Origin: Serratia odorifera | GTDB lineage: Bacteria; Pseudomonadota; Gammaproteobacteria; Enterobacterales; Enterobacteriaceae | Direction: 5' to 3' | Assembly: GCF_900635445.1 (NCBI RefSeq) | Contig: NZ_LR134117.1 | Coordinates: 4,650,001 to 4,714,000 of the forward strand | Length of the DNA stretch: 64,000 nt | Part shown: piece by piece, positions 49,904 through 58,289 of the stretch | Position numbering within the stretch: position 1 is the stretch's first letter | How the letters are laid out: each line of letters opens with the position of its first letter | Made by a program: the position numbers and the translations under genes | Notes under the pieces: generated by a model | The model's database searches: none | Told to the model about the DNA's origin: nothing | What the model saw: the letters and a program-made list of their open reading frames with translations, nothing else

Positions 49904-51578
49904 TTACTCGCCTTTAGCCGCTTTGAAGGCTTCAGCCATAGCGTTGGAGAAGTTGCTTTCTTCCTGCTTGTTGTTAACAGTAGCGATAGCATCTTTCTCG
50001 TCAGCTTCGTCCTTAGCACGTACGGACAGGCTTACAACGCGGTTCTTACGGTCAACACCGGTGAATTTGGCTTCAACGTCGTCGCCTACGTTCAGAACCA
50101 GAGTTGCATCTTCAACACGGTCGCGAGAGGCTTCAGATGCACGCAGGTAACCTTCTACGCCGCCTGCTAATTCAACTGTAGCACCTTTAGCATCAACTGC
50201 TGTGACTTTACCAGTAACAATAGTACCTTTCTTGTTCATAGACAGGTAGTTATTGAACGGATCTTCAGCCAGTTGCTTCACGCCCAGGGAGATACGCTCG
50301 CGCTCTGCGTCAACTTGCAGAACCACAGCTGCGATTTCGTCGCCTTTCTTGTATTCACGAACTGCTTCTTCGCCTGCAACGTTCCAGGAGATGTCAGACA
50401 GGTGAACCAGGCCGTCGATGCCGCCGTCCAGGCCGATGAAGATACCGAAGTCAGTGATAGACTTGATTTTACCTTCAACGCGGTCGCCCTTGTTGTGGGT
50501 TTCTGCGAACTGCTGCCATGGGTTGGATTTGCACTGCTTCAGGCCCAGGGAGATACGACGACGTTCTTCATCGATGTCCAGAACCATAACTTCCACTACG
50601 TCGCCCACGTTAACAACTTTGGACCGGATGGATGTTTTTGTTGGTCCAATCCATTTCAGAAACGTGTACCAGACCTTCAACGCCTTCTTCGATTTCTACG
50701 AAGCAGCCGTAATCAGTCAGGTTGGTAACACGACCAGTCAGCTTGGTGCCTTCTGGGTAACGTTTCGCGATAGCAACCCATGGATCTTCGCCCAGCTGTT
50801 TCAGGCCCAGGGAAACACGAGTACGCTCGCGGTCGAACTTCAGCACTTTAACAGTGATTTCATCGCCCACATTGACGATTTCGCTTGGGTGCTTAACACG
50901 TTTCCAAGCCATGTCGGTGATGTGCAGCAGGCCGTCAACGCCGCCCAGATCAACGAATGCACCGTAGTCAGTGAGGTTCTTGACGATACCTTTGACTTCC
51001 ATGCCTTCCTGCAGGTTTTCCAGCAGTTGATCGCGCTCTGCGCTGTTCTCGGATTCGATGACTGCACGACGAGAAACAACAACGTTGTTGCGTTTCTGGT
51101 CCAGCTTGATGACTTTGAACTCAAGCTCTTTGCCTTCAAGGTGCAGCGTGTCGCGTACCGGACGCACATCTACCAGAGAACCTGGCAGGAACGCGCGGAT
51201 GCCGTTCAGCTCAACAGTGAAGCCACCTTTGACTTTGCCGTTGATAACACCGGTAACAGTTTCAGCGTCTTCGTAAGCTTTTTCCAGCGTGATCCAAGCT
51301 TCGTGACGTTTAGCTTTCTCACGGGACAGCAGGGTTTCACCGAAGCCGTCTTCTACTGCATCCAGAGCAACGTCAACTTCGTCGCCAACCTGGATTTCCA
51401 GTTCGCCCTGGGCGTTTTTGAATTGCTCAGCCGGGATGGCAGACTCAGACTTCAGACCGGCGTCAACCAGTACGATGTCTTTGTCGATAGCAACTACAAC
51501 GCCACGAACGATGGAACCCGGGCGGGTTTCGATTGTTTTCAGGGATTCTTCAAAGAGTTGAGCGAAAGATTCAGTCAT
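49904..51578 (-). CDS. rpsA: 30S ribosomal protein S1, one frameshift in assembly
   Basis: Binds mRNA leaders on the 30S subunit; essential in enterobacteria. Starts MTESFAQLFEESLKTIETRP; six S1 OB-fold repeats are recognisable, with C-terminal ANAMAEAFKAAKGE-like end. A single extra base at 50624-50625 (minus strand CCGGTCC for CCGTCC, codon about 318, repeat 4) breaks the frame; corrected length 557 aa is exactly that of E. coli S1. A break here cannot be real in a living cell. Strong codon bias. Confidence 0.96.
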
Positions 51579-51688
51579 GTTGTTAATCTTCAGGGTTCTT
51601 TAGTTTAACGTCCATTTAGCGTCCCGCCGAATGGGGTTGTTTAACATACCCGGCCATTGGCTCCATGCCGACTGGGTTTAGGTTACAG

Positions 51689-51704
51689 GGGTAAAATTTT
51701 ACCC
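51689..51704. promoter_or_regulatory. Perfect 16-nt palindrome upstream of rpsA
   Basis: GGGTAAAATTTTACCC lies 111-126 nt upstream of the rpsA ATG and 69 nt past the cmk stop. It could be a weak cmk terminator, part of the structured rpsA leader used for S1 autoregulation, or a protein site. No U-tract of note follows on the minus strand. Confidence 0.35.
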
Positions 51705-51772
51705 GATATATCATGATACTGCTATGTCAATTCGATGACAAATTTGACAAAAAGCCAAAAACGCCGCCGCGC

Positions 51773-52463
51773 TTATTGCTGCGGCAACGCCAGAACTTTA
51801 TGCGCATATGCCAGCGCACGCTGGGATGACTTCGTCCAATCGACATGCTGGTCGAATCCAGCACAAGGGCATCGGAAGCCGGCACCAGAGGCGCAATCGG
51901 CCGATTACGTCACGGTCATCCCGTTCCTTTATCTCGGCTAAAAGACGTTCAAAGTTAACATTAAAGCCCTTTTCCTGCAACTGAAGCATGCGGCGGTGTG
52001 CGCGTTCTTCCGAACTGGCGTCAAGGAAAATCTTGACCGGCGCGTCGGGAAACACCACCGTGCCCATATCGCGGCCGTCGGCAATCAGGCCAGGCGCCTC
52101 GCGGAATGCCCTCTGGCGACGCAGCAGCGCCTCGCGCACCCGCGGAAAAGCGGCGGCCTGAGACGCGGTATTGCCTACGGTTTCGGTGCGGATTTCATTG
52201 CTGACATCCTCACCTTCCAAAATCACTTGCAGCTTGCCGTTTTCAGCAACAAAACGGACGTCGAGATGGGCGGCCAGCGGGACCAGCGCTTCCTCTGACG
52301 TGATATCAACCTGATGATGCAGCGCAGCCAGGGCCAGCACGCGATAGATTGCGCCGGAATCCAGCAAACGCCAGCCAAGGGATTCGGCCAATGCCTGGCA
52401 CAAGGTGCCTTTGCCTGCGCCACTTGGTCCATCAACGGTTATCACCGGGGCTGTAGCCGTCAT
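51773..52463 (-). CDS. cmk: Cytidylate kinase, three indels near 3' end
   Basis: Phosphorylates CMP/dCMP with ATP. 229 aa after correction: P-loop DGPSGAGKGT (about 11-20), SGAIYR, ADGRDMGTVVFPDA and KERDDRDRNRPIAPLVPASD. The last third needs one missing base (near 51902, DRDR-NRP), one extra base (near 51837) and one extra (near 51827) to be corrected, after which it ends IDEVIQRALAYAHKVLALPQQ. Start ATG 52463 has AAGGAGAG; a longer upstream frame is not supported. Upstream of rpsA as in E. coli. Confidence 0.93.
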
Positions 52464-52683
52464 TTCTCTCTCCTTCGGGTAAAAAACCTCACAGGGACTC
52501 AACTGCCGCCAACATCGCGGCGACAGCAAAATATACGCGTCCCTGCCGTCCAGCCCAGTCGGGGCGGATTCGGTGGCGTATTATACGCGGGTACCGGGTC
52601 AACTGTTACCCTGCATCTCTCCGGTTGGCGAAAATAAGGCCACTGATGGGAAAAAAGTATAGAAGAAACAGGGAACTTGACGG

Positions 52684-52714
52684 ATAAAAATAATAAAGGC
52701 CCGTTCAAGAGCCT
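52684..52714 (-). terminator. Probable terminator of aroA
   Basis: AGGCTCTTGAACGGGCCT (imperfect 4-6 bp stem) followed on the minus strand by TTATTATTTTTAT, 19 nt past the aroA stop. Confidence 0.6.
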
Positions 52715-52732
52715 ATATCAACAAGGGATCCG

Positions 52733-54019
52733 TTACGCCAACTGGCTGATACGCGCCAACTGGTCGAAATAGTCCGGGAAGGTCTTGGCCGTGCATTTAG
52801 GATCAAGAATGGTCACCGGCGTGTCGGACAACGCCACCAGCGAGAAGCACATCGCCATGCGGTGATCGTTGTAGGTGCCGATTTCCGCAAACTGCAATTT
52901 GGCCGGCGGCACTACGTGGATGTAGTCTTCGCCTTCGTCGACCGTCGCGCCAACCTTGCGCAACTCGGTGGCCATCGCCGCCAGACGGTCGGTTTCCTTC
53001 ACCCGCCAGTTGTAAATATTGCGCAGCGTGGTTGGGCCGTTGGCAAACAACGCGGCGGTGGCGATGGTCATCGCGGCATCCGGGATATGGTTCATGTCCA
53101 TATCGATACCATTCAGTTCACCGCGGTGACATTCGATGAAATCATCACCCCAGGTAATATGCGCGCCCATCTTCGCCAGCACATCGGCAAATTTGGTGTC
53201 GCCCTGCACGCTGTGGGTACCGATACCGGTTACGCGCACCGTTCCGCCCTTGATCGCCGCCGCTGCCAGAAAATACGAGGCCGAAGACGCATCGCCTTCC
53301 ACCAGGTAATCACCTGGCGACACATAGGTTTGCTGCCCGCGAATGTGGAACACGCGGTAATCCTCGTGGCTGACTTCAACCCCGAAGGTACGCATCAGGT
53401 GCAGCGTGATGTCGATGTACGGTTTGGATACCAGCTCGCCCTTGATATGGATATGCGTATCCTGCTCAGCCAGCGGTGCAGTCATCAGCAGCGCGGTGAG
53501 GAACTGACTGGAAACGCTGCCGTCGACGCTAACGTTGCCGCCGCTAAACCCGCCACGCAGTCGCACCGGCGGATAGTCACTCTGCTCCAGATAGTCGATT
53601 TGCGCGCCGCCCTGACGCAAGGCGTCGACCAGGTGACCGATAGGCCGCTCTTTCATGCGCGGTTCACCGGTCAGCACCACCTCGCCGTTACCCAGGCACA
53701 ATGCCGCAGCCAACGGACGCATGGCGGTACCCGCATTGCCAAGGAACAGCTCCAGCGGCTGTTTGGCCACCAGCGGCCCGGCGACGCCGTCAACCGTACA
53801 AACGGTGCGATCGGCAGACAGTTGATAACTTACCCCCAACGCCTGTAACGCGTTCAGCATGTGCCGCACGTCATCGCTGTCCAGCAGGTTGGTCAGCCGG
53901 GTGGTGCCCGCCGCCAGCGCCGCCAGCAGCAGAGCCCGGTTGGAAACGCTCTTGGAGCCGGGTAAGTTGACGGTGCCATTGACCAAAGCAACCGGTTGTA
54001 ACGTCAGGGAATCCACCAT
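52733..54019 (-). CDS. aroA: EPSP synthase (3-phosphoshikimate 1-carboxyvinyltransferase)
   Basis: Sixth step of the shikimate pathway, joining PEP to shikimate-3-phosphate. 428 aa from MVDSLTLQPVALVNGTVNLP; six codons upstream are open but less likely. Conserved LPGSKSVSNRALLLAAL and LFLGNAGTAMRPLAAAL (class I, glyphosate-sensitive type with the usual Gly and Pro), and EPRMKERPIGHLVDAL. Second gene of serC-aroA, 108 nt after serC with a hairpin between them. Confidence 0.97.
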   Translation of the reverse strand: MVDSLTLQPVALVNGTVNLPGSKSVSNRALLLAALAAGTTRLTNLLDSDDVRHMLNALQALGVSYQLSADRTVCTVDGVAGPLVAKQPLELFLGNAGTAMRPLAAALCLGNGEVVLTGEPRMKERPIGHLVDALRQGGAQIDYLEQSDYPPVRLRGGFSGGNVSVDGSVSSQFLTALLMTAPLAEQDTHIHIKGELVSKPYIDITLHLMRTFGVEVSHEDYRVFHIRGQQTYVSPGDYLVEGDASSASYFLAAAAIKGGTVRVTGIGTHSVQGDTKFADVLAKMGAHITWGDDFIECHRGELNGIDMDMNHIPDAAMTIATAALFANGPTTLRNIYNWRVKETDRLAAMATELRKVGATVDEGEDYIHVVPPAKLQFAEIGTYNDHRMAMCFSLVALSDTPVTILDPKCTAKTFPDYFDQLARISQLA

Positions 54020-54052
54020 GTGAACAAAACTCTCCAAATCTGATAAACGAAA

Positions 54053-54078
54053 CGGCCCCGGGAATCATGCCGGAGCCG
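54053..54078 (-). terminator. serC-aroA intergenic hairpin (attenuator-like)
   Basis: CGGC(t)CCGG / CCGG(g)GCCG stem around CATGATTCC, followed by TTTCGTTTATC on the minus strand. E. coli has a partial terminator at the same site that lowers aroA relative to serC; here the same role is inferred. Confidence 0.6.
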
Positions 54079-54127
54079 CTTTATTGCAACAACAGCCAAC
54101 CTCGCCCACTATCGGGGGCGACGGCAC

Positions 54128-55213
54128 TCAACCATGGCGACGTTCAAAGTCCACCATAAAATCAGTCAATGTTTGCACGCCAGCCAGTGGCATCGCATTG
54201 TAAATAGAGGCGCGCATGCCGCCGACCACGCGGTGGCCTTTCAGCGCCTGCAGGCCAATGGCTTCGGCTTCGCTGAGGAACAGCGAATCCAACGCCGCAT
54301 CGGCCAGTTGGAACGGTACGTTCATCCACGAGCGGTTGGTGCTCGCCACCTGGCTGAGATAAAAGTCGGAACTGTCAATGGTGGTGTACAGCAGATCGGC
54401 TTTGGCCCGATTGCGTTTTTCCATCTCGACCAGCCCACCCTGTTCCTTCAACCACTTGAACACCAGACCGGAAAGATACCAGGCGAACGTCGGCGGCGTA
54501 TTGAACATCGAGTCGTTTTCGGCCAACACGGTATAATCAAGAATGGACGGGACTTCGCGACGCGCCTTGCCCAGCAGATCGTCACGCACGATCACCAGCG
54601 TCAGGCCGGCCGGACCAATGTTCTTCTGCGCGCCGGCATAAATTACCCCGAAGCGGCTAACGTCCAGCGGACGGGAAAGAATGGTCGAAGAGTAATCGCC
54701 GATCACCACTTTGTCGCCGAAGTCTGGCGTTTCATCGATGGCAACGCCGTCGATGGTTTCATTCGGGCAATAGTGAACGTAAGCCGCGTCATCGCTGAGC
54801 TGCCACTGGCTCATCGGCACAATGGCACGCAAACCGTCAACGGTGGTTTTAACGTCAATCACGTTTGGCGAACAGTACTTTTTTGCTTCGTTGATCGCGC
54901 TGTGCGCCCAATAACCGCCGTCAATGTAATCGGCGGTTGTCTGCTCACCGAGCAGGTTCAACGGCAGCGCGGCAAATTGCGCACGCGCGCCGCCGTGGCA
55001 AAACAGGACTTTATAGTTGGAGGGGACTTTCAACAGGTCGCGCAGATCCTGTTCGGATTGCTCGGCCACCGCGATGAACTCTTTACTGCGGTGACTGATT
55101 TCCATCACCGATGTACCGAGGCCGTGCCAGTTGCACAGTTCCTGTTCCGCGCGACGCAAAACTTCTACCGGCAGCATAGCCGGGCCAGAACTAAAATTAT
55201 AAACCTGAGTCAT
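54128..55213 (-). CDS. serC: Phosphoserine/phosphohydroxythreonine aminotransferase
   Basis: PLP enzyme of serine and pyridoxine synthesis. 361 aa beginning MTQVYNFSSGPAMLPVEVLR; PLP Lys near residue 197 in YAGAQKNIGPAGL; ends TLTDFMVDFERRHG. First gene of serC-aroA. A CRP-like half-symmetric site and a TTGCAG-N17-TAAAAC promoter lie upstream. Confidence 0.97.
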   Translation of the reverse strand: MTQVYNFSSGPAMLPVEVLRRAEQELCNWHGLGTSVMEISHRSKEFIAVAEQSEQDLRDLLKVPSNYKVLFCHGGARAQFAALPLNLLGEQTTADYIDGGYWAHSAINEAKKYCSPNVIDVKTTVDGLRAIVPMSQWQLSDDAAYVHYCPNETIDGVAIDETPDFGDKVVIGDYSSTILSRPLDVSRFGVIYAGAQKNIGPAGLTLVIVRDDLLGKARREVPSILDYTVLAENDSMFNTPPTFAWYLSGLVFKWLKEQGGLVEMEKRNRAKADLLYTTIDSSDFYLSQVASTNRSWMNVPFQLADAALDSLFLSEAEAIGLQALKGHRVVGGMRASIYNAMPLAGVQTLTDFMVDFERRHG

Positions 55214-55281
55214 TTCCCCTCACCACATTCACTATTTCGCCAATCAGCTTGGCTAACCGAAATACGCCCCTGGCCGGATAA

Positions 55282-55329
55282 TGTGATATCCAGCACATCG
55301 GTTTTATCACTCGCGCCCCCCCGCTGCAA
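55282..55329 (-). promoter_or_regulatory. Candidate serC promoter with CRP-like site
   Basis: Minus-strand TTGCAG (55329-55324)-N17-TAAAAC (55306-55301). Immediately downstream is TGTGA-N6-GCACA (55282-55297), nine of ten CRP consensus positions. A site over the start point fits the known repression of E. coli serC by CRP. Located by eye. Confidence 0.4.
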
Positions 55330-55462
55330 CGCTTATTCGCCCGACGGCGGGAAACAGCCTACAACGGCGGTAACAGCCTCTGCCATACGTTGGCCATTTT
55401 TTGCGATAAAACGCTATGACACCGGCCAATTCAGCGGCTTATCACGGTTTTTTATGCTGTAT

Positions 55463-56155
55463 TCAGCCAACTCGTCGATGAGAAAGTGCGGCGATCCAGC
55501 GGTCATTCTTGCAGCGTGGACACTGATGCTGCTGCGTACTGAGCAGCGGTGCAATCATGCCACAAATACTACAGGCAAAATCGCCGTCCTGTTCAACCCG
55601 ATCGACGGCGGTCACGCACTGCGATGGCAACACCGGCAAACCGGGTCGAACCCGATCGGGCGGGTAAAAATAGACCGAAATGCCGCCATTGACTTCCAGA
55701 ATCGCCAGCCGCACCTGCCCCAGGTGCTCGACGCCGGCCTGCCGCAGCTCCATAAAGAATTCGTCATGGGTAATGTTCTCCTGACGCATGGTATCCCAGG
55801 CAAATACCCCGTCGTCGACCAGTACCAACGCCCGTCCCTCCATCCAGTCCTGCACCTTGCGGTGACGGTCCATCAGAAAAGTGGAAACCCGGTACAGCAC
55901 CATGATACTGACAAATACCGTCAACACCGGCAGCAGCGGTACATCATGATAGAAGGTCACGTCTCCGGCGGCGGAGCCCAACGTCAGGATAATCAGCACT
56001 TCAAACAGTGACATCTGCCGGACGCCACGGCGCCCCGACATTTTCAGAAACAGGAACACCAGCAGGAAGGTAAACAGACTTCGCGCTGCCACCTCCGCCA
56101 GAAACGCCACGGATGTTTCATCAAACGCCATACGCTTAATATCGAACGCACGCAT
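55463..56155 (-). CDS. ycaP: DUF421 inner-membrane protein YcaP
   Basis: Function unknown. 230 aa collinear with E. coli YcaP: three N-terminal hydrophobic helices (about 15-85) and the YetF-type cytosolic domain (FLKMSGRRGVRQMSLFEVLIIL, EVNGGISVYF). The C-terminal tail carries CSIC and CPRC pairs, a possible zinc ribbon. Located between serC and ansB. Confidence 0.9.
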   Translation of the reverse strand: MRAFDIKRMAFDETSVAFLAEVAARSLFTFLLVFLFLKMSGRRGVRQMSLFEVLIILTLGSAAGDVTFYHDVPLLPVLTVFVSIMVLYRVSTFLMDRHRKVQDWMEGRALVLVDDGVFAWDTMRQENITHDEFFMELRQAGVEHLGQVRLAILEVNGGISVYFYPPDRVRPGLPVLPSQCVTAVDRVEQDGDFACSICGMIAPLLSTQQHQCPRCKNDRWIAALSHRRVG

Positions 56156-56248
56156 GCAGACTACTCCTCCAGCAAGAAAGATGCCTTATAGCTTAGCCGT
56201 TGCGTTGACATTGGGAGGTGCGCGCCCTGACAGGACGCGCTCCAGTTC

Positions 56249-57294
56249 TCAATATTGGTTAAACAGTTGCTGTATCTGGCGGGCGTCTTTGGTTTGCGTC
56301 AGCGCCAACTGCAGCAATACGCGGGCTTTTTGCGGATTGAGCGCACCGGCGGCAACAAAACCGTATTTTGCATCATCGACTTCTGCATCTTCGGTGGTGG
56401 CTCCCCCGGAACCCGAGAGGCACGCACGACCGCCACACCGTGGTGCGCGGCGCTCGCCAGCGTGTCGAAGACGGTTTTATACAGGTTGCCGTTGCCCACG
56501 CCGGCACTGATAATCCCCTGGTAACCCTCGGCGATCAACGCCTTGGCCGGAGCATCGGACGCGTTGGCATAGTTGTAGATAATGCCAACCTTCGGCAGGG
56601 TATCCAGCTTGCTGACATCAAACGGCGTCGCGGTGGTGTGTTTACGTTGCGGCGTGCGCTGATAATCAATTTTGCCGTTGTGGATGTAACCCAGCGGGCC
56701 AAAGTTCGGCGACTGGAAGGCCTGGACCGCAGTGGTGCTGGTTTTGGACGCGTCGCGGGCATCCAGCACCGTTTCGTTCATTGCCACCAGCACTCCCCGG
56801 TTGGCAGATTGCGGATCGGCGGCCGTCAGCACCGCGTTATACAGATTGAACGGGCCATCGGCGCTCATCGCCGTTGCCGGGCGCATCGCACCGACCATCA
56901 CCACCGGTTTGTCGCACTTCACCGTTAAATCGAGAAAATAGGCAGTTTCCTCCAGCGTATCGGTACCATGAGTGATGACAAAGCCATCGGTTTTGGCGCA
57001 ATCGGCGTTGATTTTCTTTGCCAGCGTTAGCCACACCTGGTCATTCATATCCTGTGAACCGATGCTTACCAGCTGTTCCCCCTGCACATTCGCCAACTGT
57101 TTCAACTGCGGTACCGCGCTCAGCAGGGCATCAACACCCAACTTCCCGGCGGTATAACTGGACTGGGTTGCTGATTCGCCACCGCCGGCAATGGTGCCGC
57201 CGGTGGCCAGAATGGTGATCGATGGCAATGCCAGCGCCGTCCCGCTAAATCCGGCCAATAACCCCGCCAGTACGCTGATTTTCATTGATTTCAT
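56249..57294 (-). CDS. ansB: Periplasmic L-asparaginase II, one deletion near 3' end
   Basis: Hydrolyses L-asparagine to aspartate and ammonia in the periplasm. Signal peptide MKSMKISVLAGLLAGFSGTALA, mature start LPSITILATGGTIAGGG with the first catalytic Thr, second in VITHGTDTLEETAYFLD, and the MVGAMRPATAMSADGP block. One G is missing from the G-run at 56403-56407 (RASRVPGGATTEDAEVDD junction); the corrected protein ends IQQLFNQY and is 348 aa, the E. coli length. ATG 57294 has GGAG at 8 nt. In E. coli it is activated by CRP/FNR under anaerobiosis; no convincing site was found here. Last chromosomal gene before the prophage. Confidence 0.92.
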
Positions 57295-57897
57295 TCGCTT
57301 TCTCCATGATGAATAATGCGCTGGATTATCCCCCTTGCCACGATGAAAACTGTGACACCCGCTGCGCTTTAGGAATACATGGAGCTTGCTGGCAAAAACC
57401 CGTATCATTGCGCGTTTTTAGTACGCTCAAAAAGTGAAGACAATGACGCAAACAAGATATAAAACACATAACAAATTGATTAACATGTAAAATATAATAA
57501 ATAAAACCGATGAAATTCAGCTTTCGGCCCCACTACGTACCCCACGGAAAATTATGAACTCCCTACACTTGAATTCTGTAGGTCATCATTCAGCATGCTG
57601 GGCTGATTATTTTTCAACCATCAATTTAACACTTGATTATGGATTCATTTCCCCCGAAAAAATTCCCTATATATAACCAGAAGGTGGTGGGTTCGGTAGG
57701 TTCAGTCGGTTCACGCAAGTAACTAGTTGACTGGGAAGGAATATATTTATCATTTTGAACCGACCCATGGGTGGGTTCATGAGGCATGAAAGTCGGTTCA
57801 GCGGCGTTCTACAGGTAGGCGAACTCAGAACATGACAAATGCAACTCATTGATTATAATGGTCAGCACCGGGTGTTCTGGGTTTTCAAGGAGGGGTA
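57295..57897. other. 603-nt ansB/dinI-like intergenic region with GGTTC repeats
   Basis: Left part is AT-rich and must hold the ansB promoter. Right part has three GGTTC units spaced exactly 9 nt (57690, 57699, 57708), a near-perfect 22-nt palindrome with GAACC and GGTTC arms (57757-57778), and another GGTTC at about 57795. The chromosome/prophage junction is expected here. No gene seen. Confidence 0.55.
57832..57859 (+). promoter_or_regulatory. Promoter of the dinI-like gene
   Basis: ATGACA (57832-57837)-N16-TATAAT (57854-57859), about 40 nt before the start codon. No LexA box (CTG-N10-CAG) overlaps it, unlike host dinI. Confidence 0.55.
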
Positions 57898-58140
57898 ATG
57901 CGGATTTTTGTTGAGGTGCGTTTAGACAAGAAAAAACAACTGCCCACTGGCGCAGCCTCTGCTCTGGCCGTTGAGTTGAATAAACGGCTGCAGCGTAAAT
58001 TTTCAGATATCGAGGCAACCGTTCGCATGGCTGGTATGGACGGGCTTTCAGTGCGCAACGGTACGCCAGCGGACAGAGAGGCGATCGAGGAAGTACTGCA
58101 GGAAACGTGGGAAAGTGCGGACGACTGGTTTGAAATATGA
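57898..58140 (+). CDS. DinI-like family protein (prophage)
   Basis: 80 aa, MRIFVEVRLDKKKQLPTGAA ... ending EEVLQETWESADDWFEI. The C-terminal block ETWESADDWF is identical to E. coli DinI, which binds RecA filaments and modulates the SOS response. Phage-borne DinI homologues are common near the attachment end. Start supported by AAGGAGGGGTA. Preceded by a good -10 (TATAAT) but no SOS box seen, so SOS control is not assumed. Confidence 0.88.
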   Translation: MRIFVEVRLDKKKQLPTGAASALAVELNKRLQRKFSDIEATVRMAGMDGLSVRNGTPADREAIEEVLQETWESADDWFEI

Positions 58141-58289
58141 CTATCAAATATATATTCTAAAATAAACCATACATTATATTTAACATAGATTATACTAATC
58201 TAATCCTTCAAACCTTGCATACTTTGTTATAAAAATAAAACTTTTAATATAAATCCATTCTTATTAAATCAAGAGGCATCATAGATACC

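Noticed and set aside
50418..51608. 396-codon plus-strand frame opposite rpsA
   Set aside because: Antisense shadow created by the strong codon bias of rpsA; no similarity to a known protein.
54134..56011. 625-codon plus-strand frame opposite serC and ycaP
   Set aside because: Spans two well-supported minus-strand genes and reads His/Arg/Gln-rich shadow sequence.
57690..57712. tRNA 3' end (T-loop-like GGTTC) as the phage attachment site
   Set aside because: No acceptor stem, anticodon arm or GGTTCRANTCC T-loop could be built around any of the GGTTC copies.
58217..58233. Sequence resembling a Shigella MxiE box upstream of the OspC-like gene
   Set aside because: Only about 9 of 16 fixed positions match and the surrounding DNA is very AT-rich, so chance explains it. 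No MxiE-type regulator is visible.
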